This document shows positions 1-5,676 of a stretch of DNA of 12,567 bases, piece by piece (position 1 is the stretch's first letter; the number at the start of each line of letters is the position of its first letter). Source of the DNA: Gammaproteobacteria bacterium RBG_16_57_12. Its GTDB lineage: Bacteria; Pseudomonadota; Gammaproteobacteria; RBG-16-57-12. The notes under the pieces were generated by a model. The model was given only the letters and a program-made list of their open reading frames with translations. It ran no database searches and was not told the origin of the DNA. Both the position numbers and the translations under genes were made by a program. The stretch covers positions 3,744 to 16,310 of the forward strand of contig MGXL01000037.1 of assembly GCA_001801365.1 (NCBI GenBank), read 5' to 3'.

Positions 1-2
1 TG

Positions 3-1370
3 CTGTTGCTGGATGAGCCCACCAACCATCTGGATATCGATGGCATCACCTGGCTGGAAGAATTTCTGCTGAGTTATCCCGGCAGTGTGCTGTTCATCAC
101 CCATGACCGCATGTTTCTGGAACGCCTGGCCACGCGCATCATCGAACTGGACCGTGGCCGGCTGAGTTCCTGGCCCGGCAATTATCAGACCTACCTGCAA
201 CGCAAGCAGGCCATGCTGGAAGCGGAGGCGACGGCCGATGCCCTGTTCGATAAAAAACTCGCCCAGGAAGAGGCCTGGATACGCCAGGGCATCAAGGCCC
301 GCCGCACCCGCAACGAGGGCCGGGTGCGTGCCCTGCTGGCCTTGCGTGAAGAACACCGGGCGCGGCGCAGCCACATCGGCAAGGCCAACATCCAGGCGCA
401 GGGCGCCGACCGCTCCGGCAAGCTGGTGATCGAGGCGCAACAGGTCGGCTTCCAGTATCAGGATCGCGCCATCGTCCGGGATTTTTCCACGACCATCCTG
501 CGCGGCGATAAGATCGGCCTCATCGGTCCCAACGGCGTGGGCAAGACCACACTGCTGCATATCCTGCTGGGCAAACTTGCGCCGCAGCAGGGCAGCGTGC
601 GGCTCGGCACCAAGCTGGACATTGCCTATTTCGATCAGCACCGCGCCCAGCTCGATGATGAAAAATCCGTACTGGACAATCTCAGCGACGGACGCGACAG
701 CATCACCATCAACGGCAAGTCGCGCCACATCATGGGCTATCTGCAGGATTTCCTGTTCTCGCCCCAGCGGGCGCGCACCCCGGTCCGGGCATTGTCCGGT
801 GGAGAACGCAACCGGCTATTGCTGGCCAAGCTGTTCGCCAAACCCTCCAATCTTCTGGTGCTGGACGAGCCCACCAATGATCTGGACATGGACACCCTGG
901 ATCTATTGCAGGAGCAACTGCTGGAGTATCCGGGCACCGTGCTGCTGGTCAGTCACGACCGGGCCTTCCTCAATGAGGTCGTCACCAGCACCCTGGTCTT
1001 TGAAGGCGACGGGCAGATCACTGAATACGTGGGCGGTTATGACGATTGGTTGCGGCAACGGCGCCCGCCTGCCTCAGCCACCGAACCCCGCAAGGTTCCG
1101 GACCGGCCGGCCGCTGCGGCAGGTTCGGCCGTCGAACCCCGCACTGTTAAGCTGAGCTTCAAGGACCAGCGTGAGCTGGAAACCCTGCCACGGAGCATCG
1201 ATGCCCTGGAGCAGGAACAGCAGCAGCTGCATCAGACCATGGCCGCCCCCGACTTTTATCAACAGCCGGGTGAAGTCATCGCCACGGCCAAACAACGCCT
1301 GGCGGATATCGAACAGGAGCTGGAGCAGGCCTTTCTACGCTGGGAAGAGCTGGAGGAATTGCAGGGTTAA
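3..1370 (+). CDS. uup: ABC-F ATPase Uup, 5' end cut by window
   Basis: Soluble ABC-F protein with two tandem ATPase domains; the family acts on ribosomes or branched DNA intermediates, and Uup has been linked to precise transposon excision and replication or ribosome quality control. The window opens in Walker B of the first ABC domain (LLLDEPTNHLD), followed by its H-loop (FITHDR). After the inter-domain linker, the second ABC domain shows Walker A (GPNGVGKTT, about visible residue 174), signature LSGGERNR (about 263), Walker B LLVLDEPTNDLD (about 283) and H-loop VSHDR (about 317). The last ~80 residues are the Gln/Glu-rich coiled coil that separates Uup from other ABC-F proteins such as EttA. 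About 455 residues are visible; E. coli Uup is about 635, so roughly 180 N-terminal residues lie outside. The frame is open to the left edge, so the TTG at 6 is not a real start. The gene ends in TAA, just before a REP pair. Confidence 0.93.
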   Translation: MLLDEPTNHLDIDGITWLEEFLLSYPGSVLFITHDRMFLERLATRIIELDRGRLSSWPGNYQTYLQRKQAMLEAEATADALFDKKLAQEEAWIRQGIKARRTRNEGRVRALLALREEHRARRSHIGKANIQAQGADRSGKLVIEAQQVGFQYQDRAIVRDFSTTILRGDKIGLIGPNGVGKTTLLHILLGKLAPQQGSVRLGTKLDIAYFDQHRAQLDDEKSVLDNLSDGRDSITINGKSRHIMGYLQDFLFSPQRARTPVRALSGGERNRLLLAKLFAKPSNLLVLDEPTNDLDMDTLDLLQEQLLEYPGTVLLVSHDRAFLNEVVTSTLVFEGDGQITEYVGGYDDWLRQRRPPASATEPRKVPDRPAAAAGSAVEPRTVKLSFKDQRELETLPRSIDALEQEQQQLHQTMAAPDFYQQPGEVIATAKQRLADIEQELEQAFLRWEELEELQG

Positions 1371-1390
1371 CATCCCTGGCATAGAACACT

Positions 1391-1455
1391 TGTGGGAGCG
1401 GCCAAGGTCGCGATGAGTGGCATGGAAAGATCGCGAGCTGTCGCTCGCTCCCACA
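1391..1455. repeat. Inverted pair of REP-like elements
   Basis: Two copies of the pattern TGTGGGAGCG-N7/9-TCGCGAT face each other: one on the plus strand at 1391-1414 and one on the minus strand at 1430-1455, separated by 15 bases. The layout is that of a BIME (paired REP sequences) and the core resembles the GTGGGAGC-type REPs of pseudomonads. The pair could fold into a long hairpin in RNA downstream of uup and might slow mRNA decay there, but the sequence does not show this. Further copies or remnants lie at 1506-1528, 3069-3115 and 3211-3233. Confidence 0.8.
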
Positions 1456-1505
1456 GACATCTTCTTCGCGGGGCTTGAACCCATCGCAGTCTCGGTATAA
1501 ATATC

Positions 1506-1528
1506 TATGGGAGCGGCAGAAGATTGCG
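1506..1528 (+). repeat. Degenerate REP-like half element
   Basis: TATGGGAGCGGCAG followed by TTGCGA is a weakened copy of the element at 1391-1414. It lies just upstream of the preferred ATG at 1544. This argues that the in-frame codons between 1475 and 1543 are repeat-derived leader sequence and not protein-coding. Confidence 0.5.
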
Positions 1529-1543
1529 ACTGAGCTTTATCAT

Positions 1544-2029
1544 ATGAATTATTCAGAATTATACCTGGTCATCGACCTCATCCACACTCATCGCTGGGCA
1601 GCCTTGTCCTGCCTGTATCAGGGCGAGCCGCTGGCGGGCATGGTTGCCTATGTGGCCGAAGCCGACTTATCGGGATTTCTATTACACCTGAGTCAACTGG
1701 CCCCGCATACCCGTGGCCTGTTGGAGCATCCCCGCGCCGCGCTGGTCATCAGTGAAGCGGATCGCGGCGAAGGAGACCCCCAGATCCTGGCCCGCCTTAT
1801 TCTTCAGGGCAGGATAACGGTGATTAAAAATGAAAGCGAAGACTATCTGCGGGCCAAGGCGCACTATATCCAACGGCTGCCCGCCGCAGAACCGCGCTTT
1901 GAGTTCGGTGATTTTCAGTTATTCCGCCTGACACCCGAAACCCTGCGTTATGTCGGCGGCTTCGCCCAGGCCCATCGTGTGACCGTGGCGCAGTTGCAAG
2001 CCGCGCAGAAACAAAAACGCCGGCCCTGA
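1544..2029 (+). CDS. PNPOx/HugZ-like split-barrel protein
   Basis: A 161-residue protein of the pyridoxamine 5'-phosphate oxidase-like (FMN-binding split barrel) superfamily, closest in pattern to the HugZ/heme-utilisation branch. Seen in sequence: a short N-terminal helix, then a barrel with AALSCLYQGEPLAGMVAYV, the LSQLAPHTRGLLEHPRAAL segment typical of these proteins (order: hydrophobic strand, HTRNL-like, PRASL-like), a DPQxLARLxLQG strand (about 79-90) and a C-terminal FxFGDFxLFRLxPExLRYVGGFxxA signature (about 117-142). Ligand (flavin, heme or neither) and reaction cannot be told from sequence. The frame stays open to a TTG at 1475, but that stretch includes REP-like sequence, so the ATG at 1544 is preferred; no strong Shine-Dalgarno is visible. 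It is convergent with the Sel1 gene downstream. Confidence 0.8.
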   Translation: MNYSELYLVIDLIHTHRWAALSCLYQGEPLAGMVAYVAEADLSGFLLHLSQLAPHTRGLLEHPRAALVISEADRGEGDPQILARLILQGRITVIKNESEDYLRAKAHYIQRLPAAEPRFEFGDFQLFRLTPETLRYVGGFAQAHRVTVAQLQAAQKQKRRP

Positions 2030-2047
2030 CCAAGGCCAGGACCGGCG
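2013..2047 (-). terminator. Rho-independent terminator of the Sel1-repeat gene
   Basis: On the minus strand, a CGCCGG-N-CCTG / CAGG-N-CCGGCG hairpin (2018-2047, one mismatch, 8-base loop) is followed by TTTTTGTTT (T-run at 2013-2017). This is a canonical intrinsic terminator for the minus-strand gene ending at 2061. It sits partly inside the last codons of the convergent PNPOx-like gene. The plus strand has no T-run after the hairpin, so it is probably one-directional. Confidence 0.8.
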
Positions 2048-2060
2048 GTCCCCTCTTGCA

Positions 2061-2459
2061 TCAACGCGAACTAAGCATCAGGCCGTCATTATTACCGTCC
2101 AGTTGCTTGTACCAGTACTCGGACTGCCGGGCATCACGCGGCAGGCCGAACCAGCCTTCCTGATAGGCCACGGCCAGATATTCCTGTGCCGTCGGATGAC
2201 CGTTCTGTGCCGCCTGGGCATACCAGTAGACGGCCTTGTCTTCATCAAACCTCACCGACACCCCGGCATGATACATCAGCGCCAGGTTGAACTGGGCGCG
2301 GGCGTCACCGGCCTCGGCCAGTTGCTGCCAGACAGCTATTGCCTTGGCATAGTTTCCTTCATGGGCCGCCATAAAACCTTCGGCATAGGGATCCGCCTGA
2401 GCCGACAGTGTGCTGACTGCCAGGGCCGCGGCGGCAACAAATTTAGCTATGCTCTTCAT
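2061..2459 (-). CDS. Exported Sel1-repeat protein
   Basis: A 132-residue secreted protein with about two Sel1-like (TPR-related) helical repeats. The N-terminus is a Sec signal peptide: MKSIAK, a hydrophobic Ala/Val-rich stretch, then a likely signal peptidase I site after AQA (residue 22). The mature part carries EGNYAKAIAVWQQLAEAGDARAQFNLALMY and KAVYWYAQAAQNGHPTAQEYLAVAY, which match the Sel1 pattern of paired helices with A-x-A-x-x-x-L turns. Such proteins are usually adaptor scaffolds in the periplasm; the partner here is unknown. Start choice: GAGGAG lies a few bases before the ATG at 2457-2459 and the signal peptide begins exactly there, while the longer open frame to 2522 adds a basic, non-signal leader. 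It ends just before a strong terminator and looks monocistronic. Confidence 0.82.
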   Translation of the reverse strand: MKSIAKFVAAAALAVSTLSAQADPYAEGFMAAHEGNYAKAIAVWQQLAEAGDARAQFNLALMYHAGVSVRFDEDKAVYWYAQAAQNGHPTAQEYLAVAYQEGWFGLPRDARQSEYWYKQLDGNNDGLMLSSR

Positions 2460-2726
2460 AAATGCTCTCCTCGATCGATTTGGTTTAACCTGAAAAAGAT
2501 AAGGCCTTATCGGCAGCCCCACACCTCTCGTGATCGGCTCATATCGGTTCTTTGAAGCCGTTCACACAATCCTGTGACATGTGACTACTGCATCGGCAAT
2601 TTACTTAAATTATTTATGGTTTAGAATGGGATTAACCGGTTAGAGCCGGTTCAGTTTCAGGGGCGGAAAATAAACCCGGTGACAGATGCGCCGCTATATT
2701 CACCATACATACGACAGGGGGAAAAT
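2460..2726. promoter_or_regulatory. Divergent intergenic region with inverted repeat
   Basis: This gap between two divergent genes must hold promoters in both directions. The Sel1-gene Shine-Dalgarno (minus strand, GAGGAG) is at its left edge and a strong AGGGGG for the right-hand gene is at 2716-2721. An AT-rich stretch at 2600-2630 contains TTTACT (2600-2605) and TAGAAT (2622-2627) at 16-base spacing, a plausible but unproven sigma-70 promoter for the plus-strand gene. Just downstream, AACCGG-N6-CCGGTT (2634-2651) is a perfect inverted repeat in the position of an operator. No gene is seen here. Confidence 0.35.
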
Positions 2727-3002
2727 ATGATCAAACCCGACAAGAACCAACTCGACGCCGCGCTGGCCGAGGCGCAGAATATGCGCCTGCGCAATGACGA
2801 CCCGCACCATCTCGCGCAGGTCCTGCTGTATCTGCATGAAAAGACACTATTGCTCGACAGGCTGTTTCACAGCGCCGACAGCTTGGTACACCACGGCAAC
2901 TTCCCCCATCAGCATGCCGAGCTGGCCCACCTGGTGGATCAGATCAAAAAGCTCGAGCGCATCGAACGCCACGCCGACGACACCCAGATCGGCCTGGGAT
3001 GA
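2727..3002 (+). CDS. Small hypothetical protein, no family recognised
   Basis: A 91-residue, soluble, mostly helical protein. It has no signal peptide, membrane segment or cysteine. The middle (HHLAQVLLYLHEKTLLLDRLFH) looks like an amphipathic helix, and the C-terminal part is rich in His, Lys and Glu (HAELAHLVDQIKKLERIERH), possibly a short coiled coil. Start choice is firm: AGGGGG lies 5 bases before ATG 2727, whereas the longer frame from GTG 2679 has no ribosome site. A putative promoter and an inverted repeat lie upstream. It ends shortly before a REP remnant. I do not recognise it and give no function. Confidence 0.75.
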   Translation: MIKPDKNQLDAALAEAQNMRLRNDDPHHLAQVLLYLHEKTLLLDRLFHSADSLVHHGNFPHQHAELAHLVDQIKKLERIERHADDTQIGLG

Positions 3003-3068
3003 GCTGTAAATCCCCGGGCATTCGTACAGACAGCTTGCAAGGTTCAGCGTGATGAGCGGGATCGCCCG

Positions 3069-3115
3069 AAGGTCGCGATAAATGAAGGGCTGGCGAAGAA
3101 TCGTGAGCTGCCGCT
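3069..3115. repeat. Decayed second copy of the REP pair
   Basis: AAGGTCGCGAT followed, after a short divergent spacer, by TCGTGAGCTGCCGCT aligns with the centre of the REP pair at 1391-1455 (AAGGTCGCGAT, then TCGCGAGCTGTCGCT), with substitutions and a few extra bases in the loop. The outer GGGAGCG arms are lost or altered. This is seen by eye; an alignment would fix its exact limits. Confidence 0.55.
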
Positions 3116-3124
3116 ATCAAGGCA

Positions 3125-3196
3125 TCCCGTTTATATATCTCTCAAATGATTGGGACGATGTCCCGTTTATACATTTCTCGAATGATTGGGACGATG
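3125..3196. repeat. 36-bp direct tandem repeat, two copies
   Basis: Units at 3125-3160 and 3161-3196 begin TCCCGTTTATA and end TTGGGACGATG, and differ at only 3 of 36 positions. Both are abutting, with no spacer, so this is a tandem duplication and not a CRISPR. It lies between a decayed REP pair and another REP arm, about 60 bases past the pyrD stop. In one plus-strand frame each unit would encode a 12-residue peptide (VPFIHFSNDWDD-like), but nothing suggests that it is translated. Confidence 0.9.
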
Positions 3197-3210
3197 ACCT
3201 CTGGAAATTC

Positions 3211-3233
3211 GATGGACGCCTTCGCTCCCACAA
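3211..3233 (-). repeat. REP-like element downstream of pyrD
   Basis: On the minus strand this reads TTGTGGGAGCG, nine bases, then ATCG, the same pattern as the elements at 1391-1455. It starts about 24 bases after the pyrD stop codon and would fall in the 3' untranslated part of the pyrD message. Confidence 0.6.
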
Positions 3234-3256
3234 GCCTGACGGGTGTATCTATTTTT

Positions 3257-4213
3257 CTACCCGTTCAGCCGCAGCGTTCCTACCAGTTGCCCAATTTCGC
3301 TGATGCCATGACGCCTCAGGTAGCCAACAATACCGGCATTGATTTTCGGGCAGACCAGCGGATCATAGAACAGCGCCGTACCGATGCCGACCGCACTCGC
3401 GCCGGCGATGATAAATTCCAGGGCATCCTCGGCGGTGCAGATACCGCCCTGACCGATGATGGGGATGTCGTGCTGCCTGGCCACCTGATAGACCTGATGC
3501 ACCTTGAGCAGGGCGATCGGCTTGATGGCCGGGCCGGACAGGCCGCCCTGGTTGTTGCCGATGATCGGGACACGGTCTTCGATGTCGATGGCCATGCCCA
3601 TCAGGGTGTTGATGACAGCCAGGCCATCGGTACCGGCCTCGATGCAGCGGCGCGCATTTTCAGCGATATCGGTCTGATTGGGTGAGAGCTTGGTGATGAT
3701 CGGCTTGGTGGTCTGCCGGCGCACCGCCTCCACCACCCGCGCCGACATGCCGGGATCGTTACCGAAGGCCACGCCACCTTCCTTGACATTGGGGCAGGAG
3801 ATATTGATTTCCATGGCGTCGATGGGCGAGTCATCGAACAGGCGCGCCACTTCGGCGTATTCTTCCACTGTCGAGCCGGAGATATTGGCGATGAAGCGGG
3901 TCTCGGAAAAATCCAGCGTGGGCAGTATCTTTTCAATGACATAGGGCGCGCCGGGATTCTGCAGGCCGATGGCATTGAGCATCCCGCCAGGCGTTTCACA
4001 GACGCGATGCGGCCTGTTGCCAGGACGCGGCGCCAGAGTGGTGCCCTTCAGGCATACCGCACCCACATCACGATTGGAAAAACCCGCCACCCGCGTGTAT
4101 TCTTCACCGAAACCTACGCAGCCGGACAATAACACCAGCGGGGTGGCAAAGGACATGCCGCAGAACTCCATGGCCAGCATGGCCTGATCGTCTTGTGTCA
4201 GATTGGATGTCAT
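3257..4213 (-). CDS. pyrD: Dihydroorotate dehydrogenase, class 1B catalytic subunit
   Basis: Cytosolic FMN enzyme that oxidises dihydroorotate to orotate in UMP synthesis. A 318-residue TIM barrel with the class 1 active site: Lys56 (LKGTT), Asn80 (MLNAIGLQNPG), the catalytic base Cys140 in NISCPNVKEGG, Lys175 (ITKLSPN), Asn202 (INTLMGMAID), and the phosphate/FMN loops GGLSGPAIKP and GQGGI...GASAVGIGTA. The ISCPNVKEGG and NTLLGMAID-type strings mark class 1B, whose members pair with the Fe-S/FAD subunit PyrK to pass electrons to NAD. No pyrK lies beside it. The gene stands alone, divergent from trmL. Start: ATG 4213 is the first possible one, since an in-frame TAG precedes it, but it has no clear Shine-Dalgarno. 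ATG 4180 (MLAMEFCGM) fits the usual length of the family better and is a real alternative. Ends in TAG; a REP follows. Confidence 0.92.
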   Translation of the reverse strand: MTSNLTQDDQAMLAMEFCGMSFATPLVLLSGCVGFGEEYTRVAGFSNRDVGAVCLKGTTLAPRPGNRPHRVCETPGGMLNAIGLQNPGAPYVIEKILPTLDFSETRFIANISGSTVEEYAEVARLFDDSPIDAMEINISCPNVKEGGVAFGNDPGMSARVVEAVRRQTTKPIITKLSPNQTDIAENARRCIEAGTDGLAVINTLMGMAIDIEDRVPIIGNNQGGLSGPAIKPIALLKVHQVYQVARQHDIPIIGQGGICTAEDALEFIIAGASAVGIGTALFYDPLVCPKINAGIVGYLRRHGISEIGQLVGTLRLNG

Positions 4214-4282
4214 GGTGTTTATCTATTCTTCAAAGGCATACCATTTCATGGTGTTTATCTATTCTTCGAAGGCATACCATTT
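4211..4282. repeat. 36-bp tandem repeat filling the pyrD-trmL gap
   Basis: Units at 4211-4246 and 4247-4282 differ at one base (CTTCAAAGG versus CTTCGAAGG), and the first three bases of a third unit follow at 4283-4285. The left edge coincides with the annotated pyrD start codon. On the minus strand each unit reads ATG, then KWYAFEE, then TAG, then nine bases to the next ATG, so the duplication copies an 8-codon mini-ORF and its distance to the following start. ACCAT-TTC-ATGGT (4240-4252) forms a small inverted repeat over the unit junction. The region must carry the trmL and pyrD control signals, if these are not inside the genes; I see no convincing promoter in it. Confidence 0.9.
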
Positions 4283-4287
4283 CATAG

Positions 4288-4752
4288 ATGTTTCACGTTG
4301 TTTTGTTTGAACCAGAGATACCGCCCAACACCGGCAACATTATACGCCTTTGCGCCAATACTGGCGCACAATTGCATCTCATACACCCCCTGGGATTCGC
4401 GCTGGATGACAAGCGTCTGCGTCGCGCCGGACTGGATTATCATGAGTTCGCCGGCGTGCGGGAATACACCGCGCTCGATGATTTTACCAAAACGGTCCAG
4501 CCGGGGCGGCTGTTCGCCCTCTCCACCAAGGGCCGGCTCAGTTACGCCGAGGCCACCTACCAGAGCGGCGATGCCCTGCTGTTCGGGCCCGAGAGCCGCG
4601 GCCTGCCGGAGAGTGTACGAAATCTGCTGCCACAGGAAAACAGTCTGCGCATCCCCATGCTTGATGGCTCGCGCAGTCTTAATCTGTCGAATGCCGTAGC
4701 GGTCATCCTGTATGAGGCGCTACGGCAGCAGCAGTTCAGGGGCATGAGTTAG
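4288..4752 (+). CDS. trmL: tRNA (cytidine/uridine-2'-O-)-methyltransferase TrmL
   Basis: SPOUT-class methyltransferase that 2'-O-methylates the wobble base (position 34) of leucine tRNAs using S-adenosylmethionine. The 154 residues match the usual compact TrmL, which lacks an extra RNA-binding domain. N-terminal FEPEIPPNTGNIIRLCANTG (residues 7-26) carries the conserved motif 1 region; LDDKRLRRAGLDYHE (39-53) is typical of TrmL. The trefoil-knot AdoMet site is seen as LLFGPESRGLP (97-107), IPMLDGSRSLNLSNAVAV (122-139) and the closing LYEALRQQ helix. The start at 4288 matches the family start, but only a weak, distant GAAGG precedes it. The gene is divergent from pyrD across the 36-bp repeats and faces the lipoprotein gene, sharing a terminator with it. 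Confidence 0.93.
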   Translation: MFHVVLFEPEIPPNTGNIIRLCANTGAQLHLIHPLGFALDDKRLRRAGLDYHEFAGVREYTALDDFTKTVQPGRLFALSTKGRLSYAEATYQSGDALLFGPESRGLPESVRNLLPQENSLRIPMLDGSRSLNLSNAVAVILYEALRQQQFRGMS

Positions 4753-4759
4753 CAGACAT

Positions 4760-4790
4760 AAAAAAAGCCCCGCCGGTATTTGACGGGGCT
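4760..4790 (-). terminator. Terminator between trmL and the lipoprotein gene
   Basis: AGCCCCG / CGGGGCT stem (4766-4772 with 4784-4790) and an 11-base loop. On the minus strand it is followed by a run of seven T (4760-4766), a textbook intrinsic terminator for the lipoprotein gene ending at 4827. On the plus strand it is followed only by ATTGGTTT, so it may act weakly for trmL too. Confidence 0.85.
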
Positions 4791-4826
4791 ATTGGTTTCA
4801 GGCCATTCGCCTATTTGGGGCAGGTG

Positions 4827-5525
4827 TTATTTCTGTTCCGGCAGATCCTTGAACACGACAATGCGTATGCGGCGGTTCTTGGCCCGGCCTTTCTCGGTCT
4901 CGTTATCGGCAATCGGCCGGTATTGGGCATAACCCACCGCCGTCAGTGTCTCGGGTGGGATTTTCAGGCCATAGATCATGTAGCGTATCACCGAGGTGGC
5001 GCGGGCGGTGGACAACTCCCAGTTGGAGGGGTATTTGTCCTTGAGTGATCCGCCGATAGGCTTTGAATCCGTATGGCCTTCCACGCGCATGTGATAGCCG
5101 GCGTACTGGGTAAATACCTTGGCCAGCTCGCGCACCAGCGCGGAGCCTTCCTTGGTCAGATCGGCCTGCCCGGAACCGAACAGCGCGGCCTCACCGATCT
5201 CGATAATGGTCAGATCCTTGAATTTCTGCACCAGCGCCTGATTCTCGCGGATCTGCTCATCCAGACCCGTATTGAATTGCTCGCGCATCTTGTCCATTTC
5301 ATTGCGCAGCTTGAGCCGCTCCTGGGACGACAGCTCCTCGGTTTCACGCAATTTATCGCTATAATCCTTGCTGGTCTGCTTGTGTTTACCCGTTTCAAGT
5401 CGCAACTGATCATTTTCCATGCGCAACTGTTCGTTATCTATGCGTAACTGTTTCATGCCACAGCCCGTGGTCATCAGGACTGCCCCAAGTAAGCACAGTG
5501 ACAAGGTAGTTTTTAACACACCCAT
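4827..5525 (-). CDS. OmpA/MotB-family outer-membrane lipoprotein with coiled coil
   Basis: A 232-residue envelope protein expected to bind peptidoglycan. Domains in order: a lipoprotein signal ending in LMTTGC with the modified Cys at residue 22 and Gly at +2, which favours the outer membrane; a long charged coiled coil (about 25-105, beginning with repeated QLRxxNxQLR heptads); then an OmpA-like domain (about 108-225). The OmpA domain has GHTDSKPIGG with the peptidoglycan-contact Asp at 153, and SNWELSTARATSVIRYM with the conserved Arg at 175; the spacing resembles MotB or OmpA-type anchors. The -3 residue of the lipobox is Thr, not the usual Leu. Start: AAGGGG lies 5-6 bases before ATG 5525; the GTG two codons upstream lacks such spacing. 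A single-gene unit between two terminators; partner unknown. Confidence 0.88.
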   Translation of the reverse strand: MGVLKTTLSLCLLGAVLMTTGCGMKQLRIDNEQLRMENDQLRLETGKHKQTSKDYSDKLRETEELSSQERLKLRNEMDKMREQFNTGLDEQIRENQALVQKFKDLTIIEIGEAALFGSGQADLTKEGSALVRELAKVFTQYAGYHMRVEGHTDSKPIGGSLKDKYPSNWELSTARATSVIRYMIYGLKIPPETLTAVGYAQYRPIADNETEKGRAKNRRIRIVVFKDLPEQK

Positions 5526-5556
5526 ATTCACCCCTTTATCTTATAGTATTGAGGAT

Positions 5557-5570
5557 ACCGGATGTCCGGT
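5557..5570. promoter_or_regulatory. Short inverted repeat upstream of lipoprotein gene
   Basis: ACCGGA-TG-TCCGGT is a perfect 6+6 palindrome about 32 bases before the lipoprotein start codon. Its position suits an operator in the 5' untranslated region or promoter. The palindrome at 2634-2651 also has CCGG arms, but spacing and flanks differ. Function is not shown by sequence alone. Confidence 0.25.
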
Positions 5571-5623
5571 TAGCAGGCTGTTAGGCCTTCATTTCAGAGT
5601 GCACTATACACAGTTAACCTGAA

Positions 5624-5658
5624 ACAGAAAACCCCACTCTCCAGGCGGGGGTTCCTGT
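5624..5658 (-). terminator. Terminator of the binding protein/GGDEF-EAL operon
   Basis: AACCCC / GGGGTT stem (5630-5635 with 5648-5653) with outer ACAG/CTGT pairing. Read on the minus strand, the stem is followed by a T-rich TTTTCTGTTTC tail. It lies 19 bases or more past the TGA stop of the GGDEF-EAL gene, as expected for the end of that operon. Confidence 0.7.
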
Positions 5659-5676
5659 GACGGTCGTTTGCTTTTA

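Noticed and set aside
3125-3196. 36-bp repeats as a CRISPR array (36 bp is a common CRISPR repeat length)
   Set aside because: Units abut with no spacers, there are only two, and no cas genes are in the window. The same holds for 4211-4282.
3082-3303. Plus-strand ORF with a repeated 12-residue peptide
   Set aside because: It starts in REP-derived sequence, has no ribosome site, runs into the 3' end of pyrD on the other strand, and its repetition is only the 36-bp tandem read in frame.
4193-4699. 168-codon plus-strand ORF overlapping trmL
   Set aside because: It is a shadow frame of trmL; its repeated N-terminus is only the 36-bp tandem. The trmL frame has clear family motifs.
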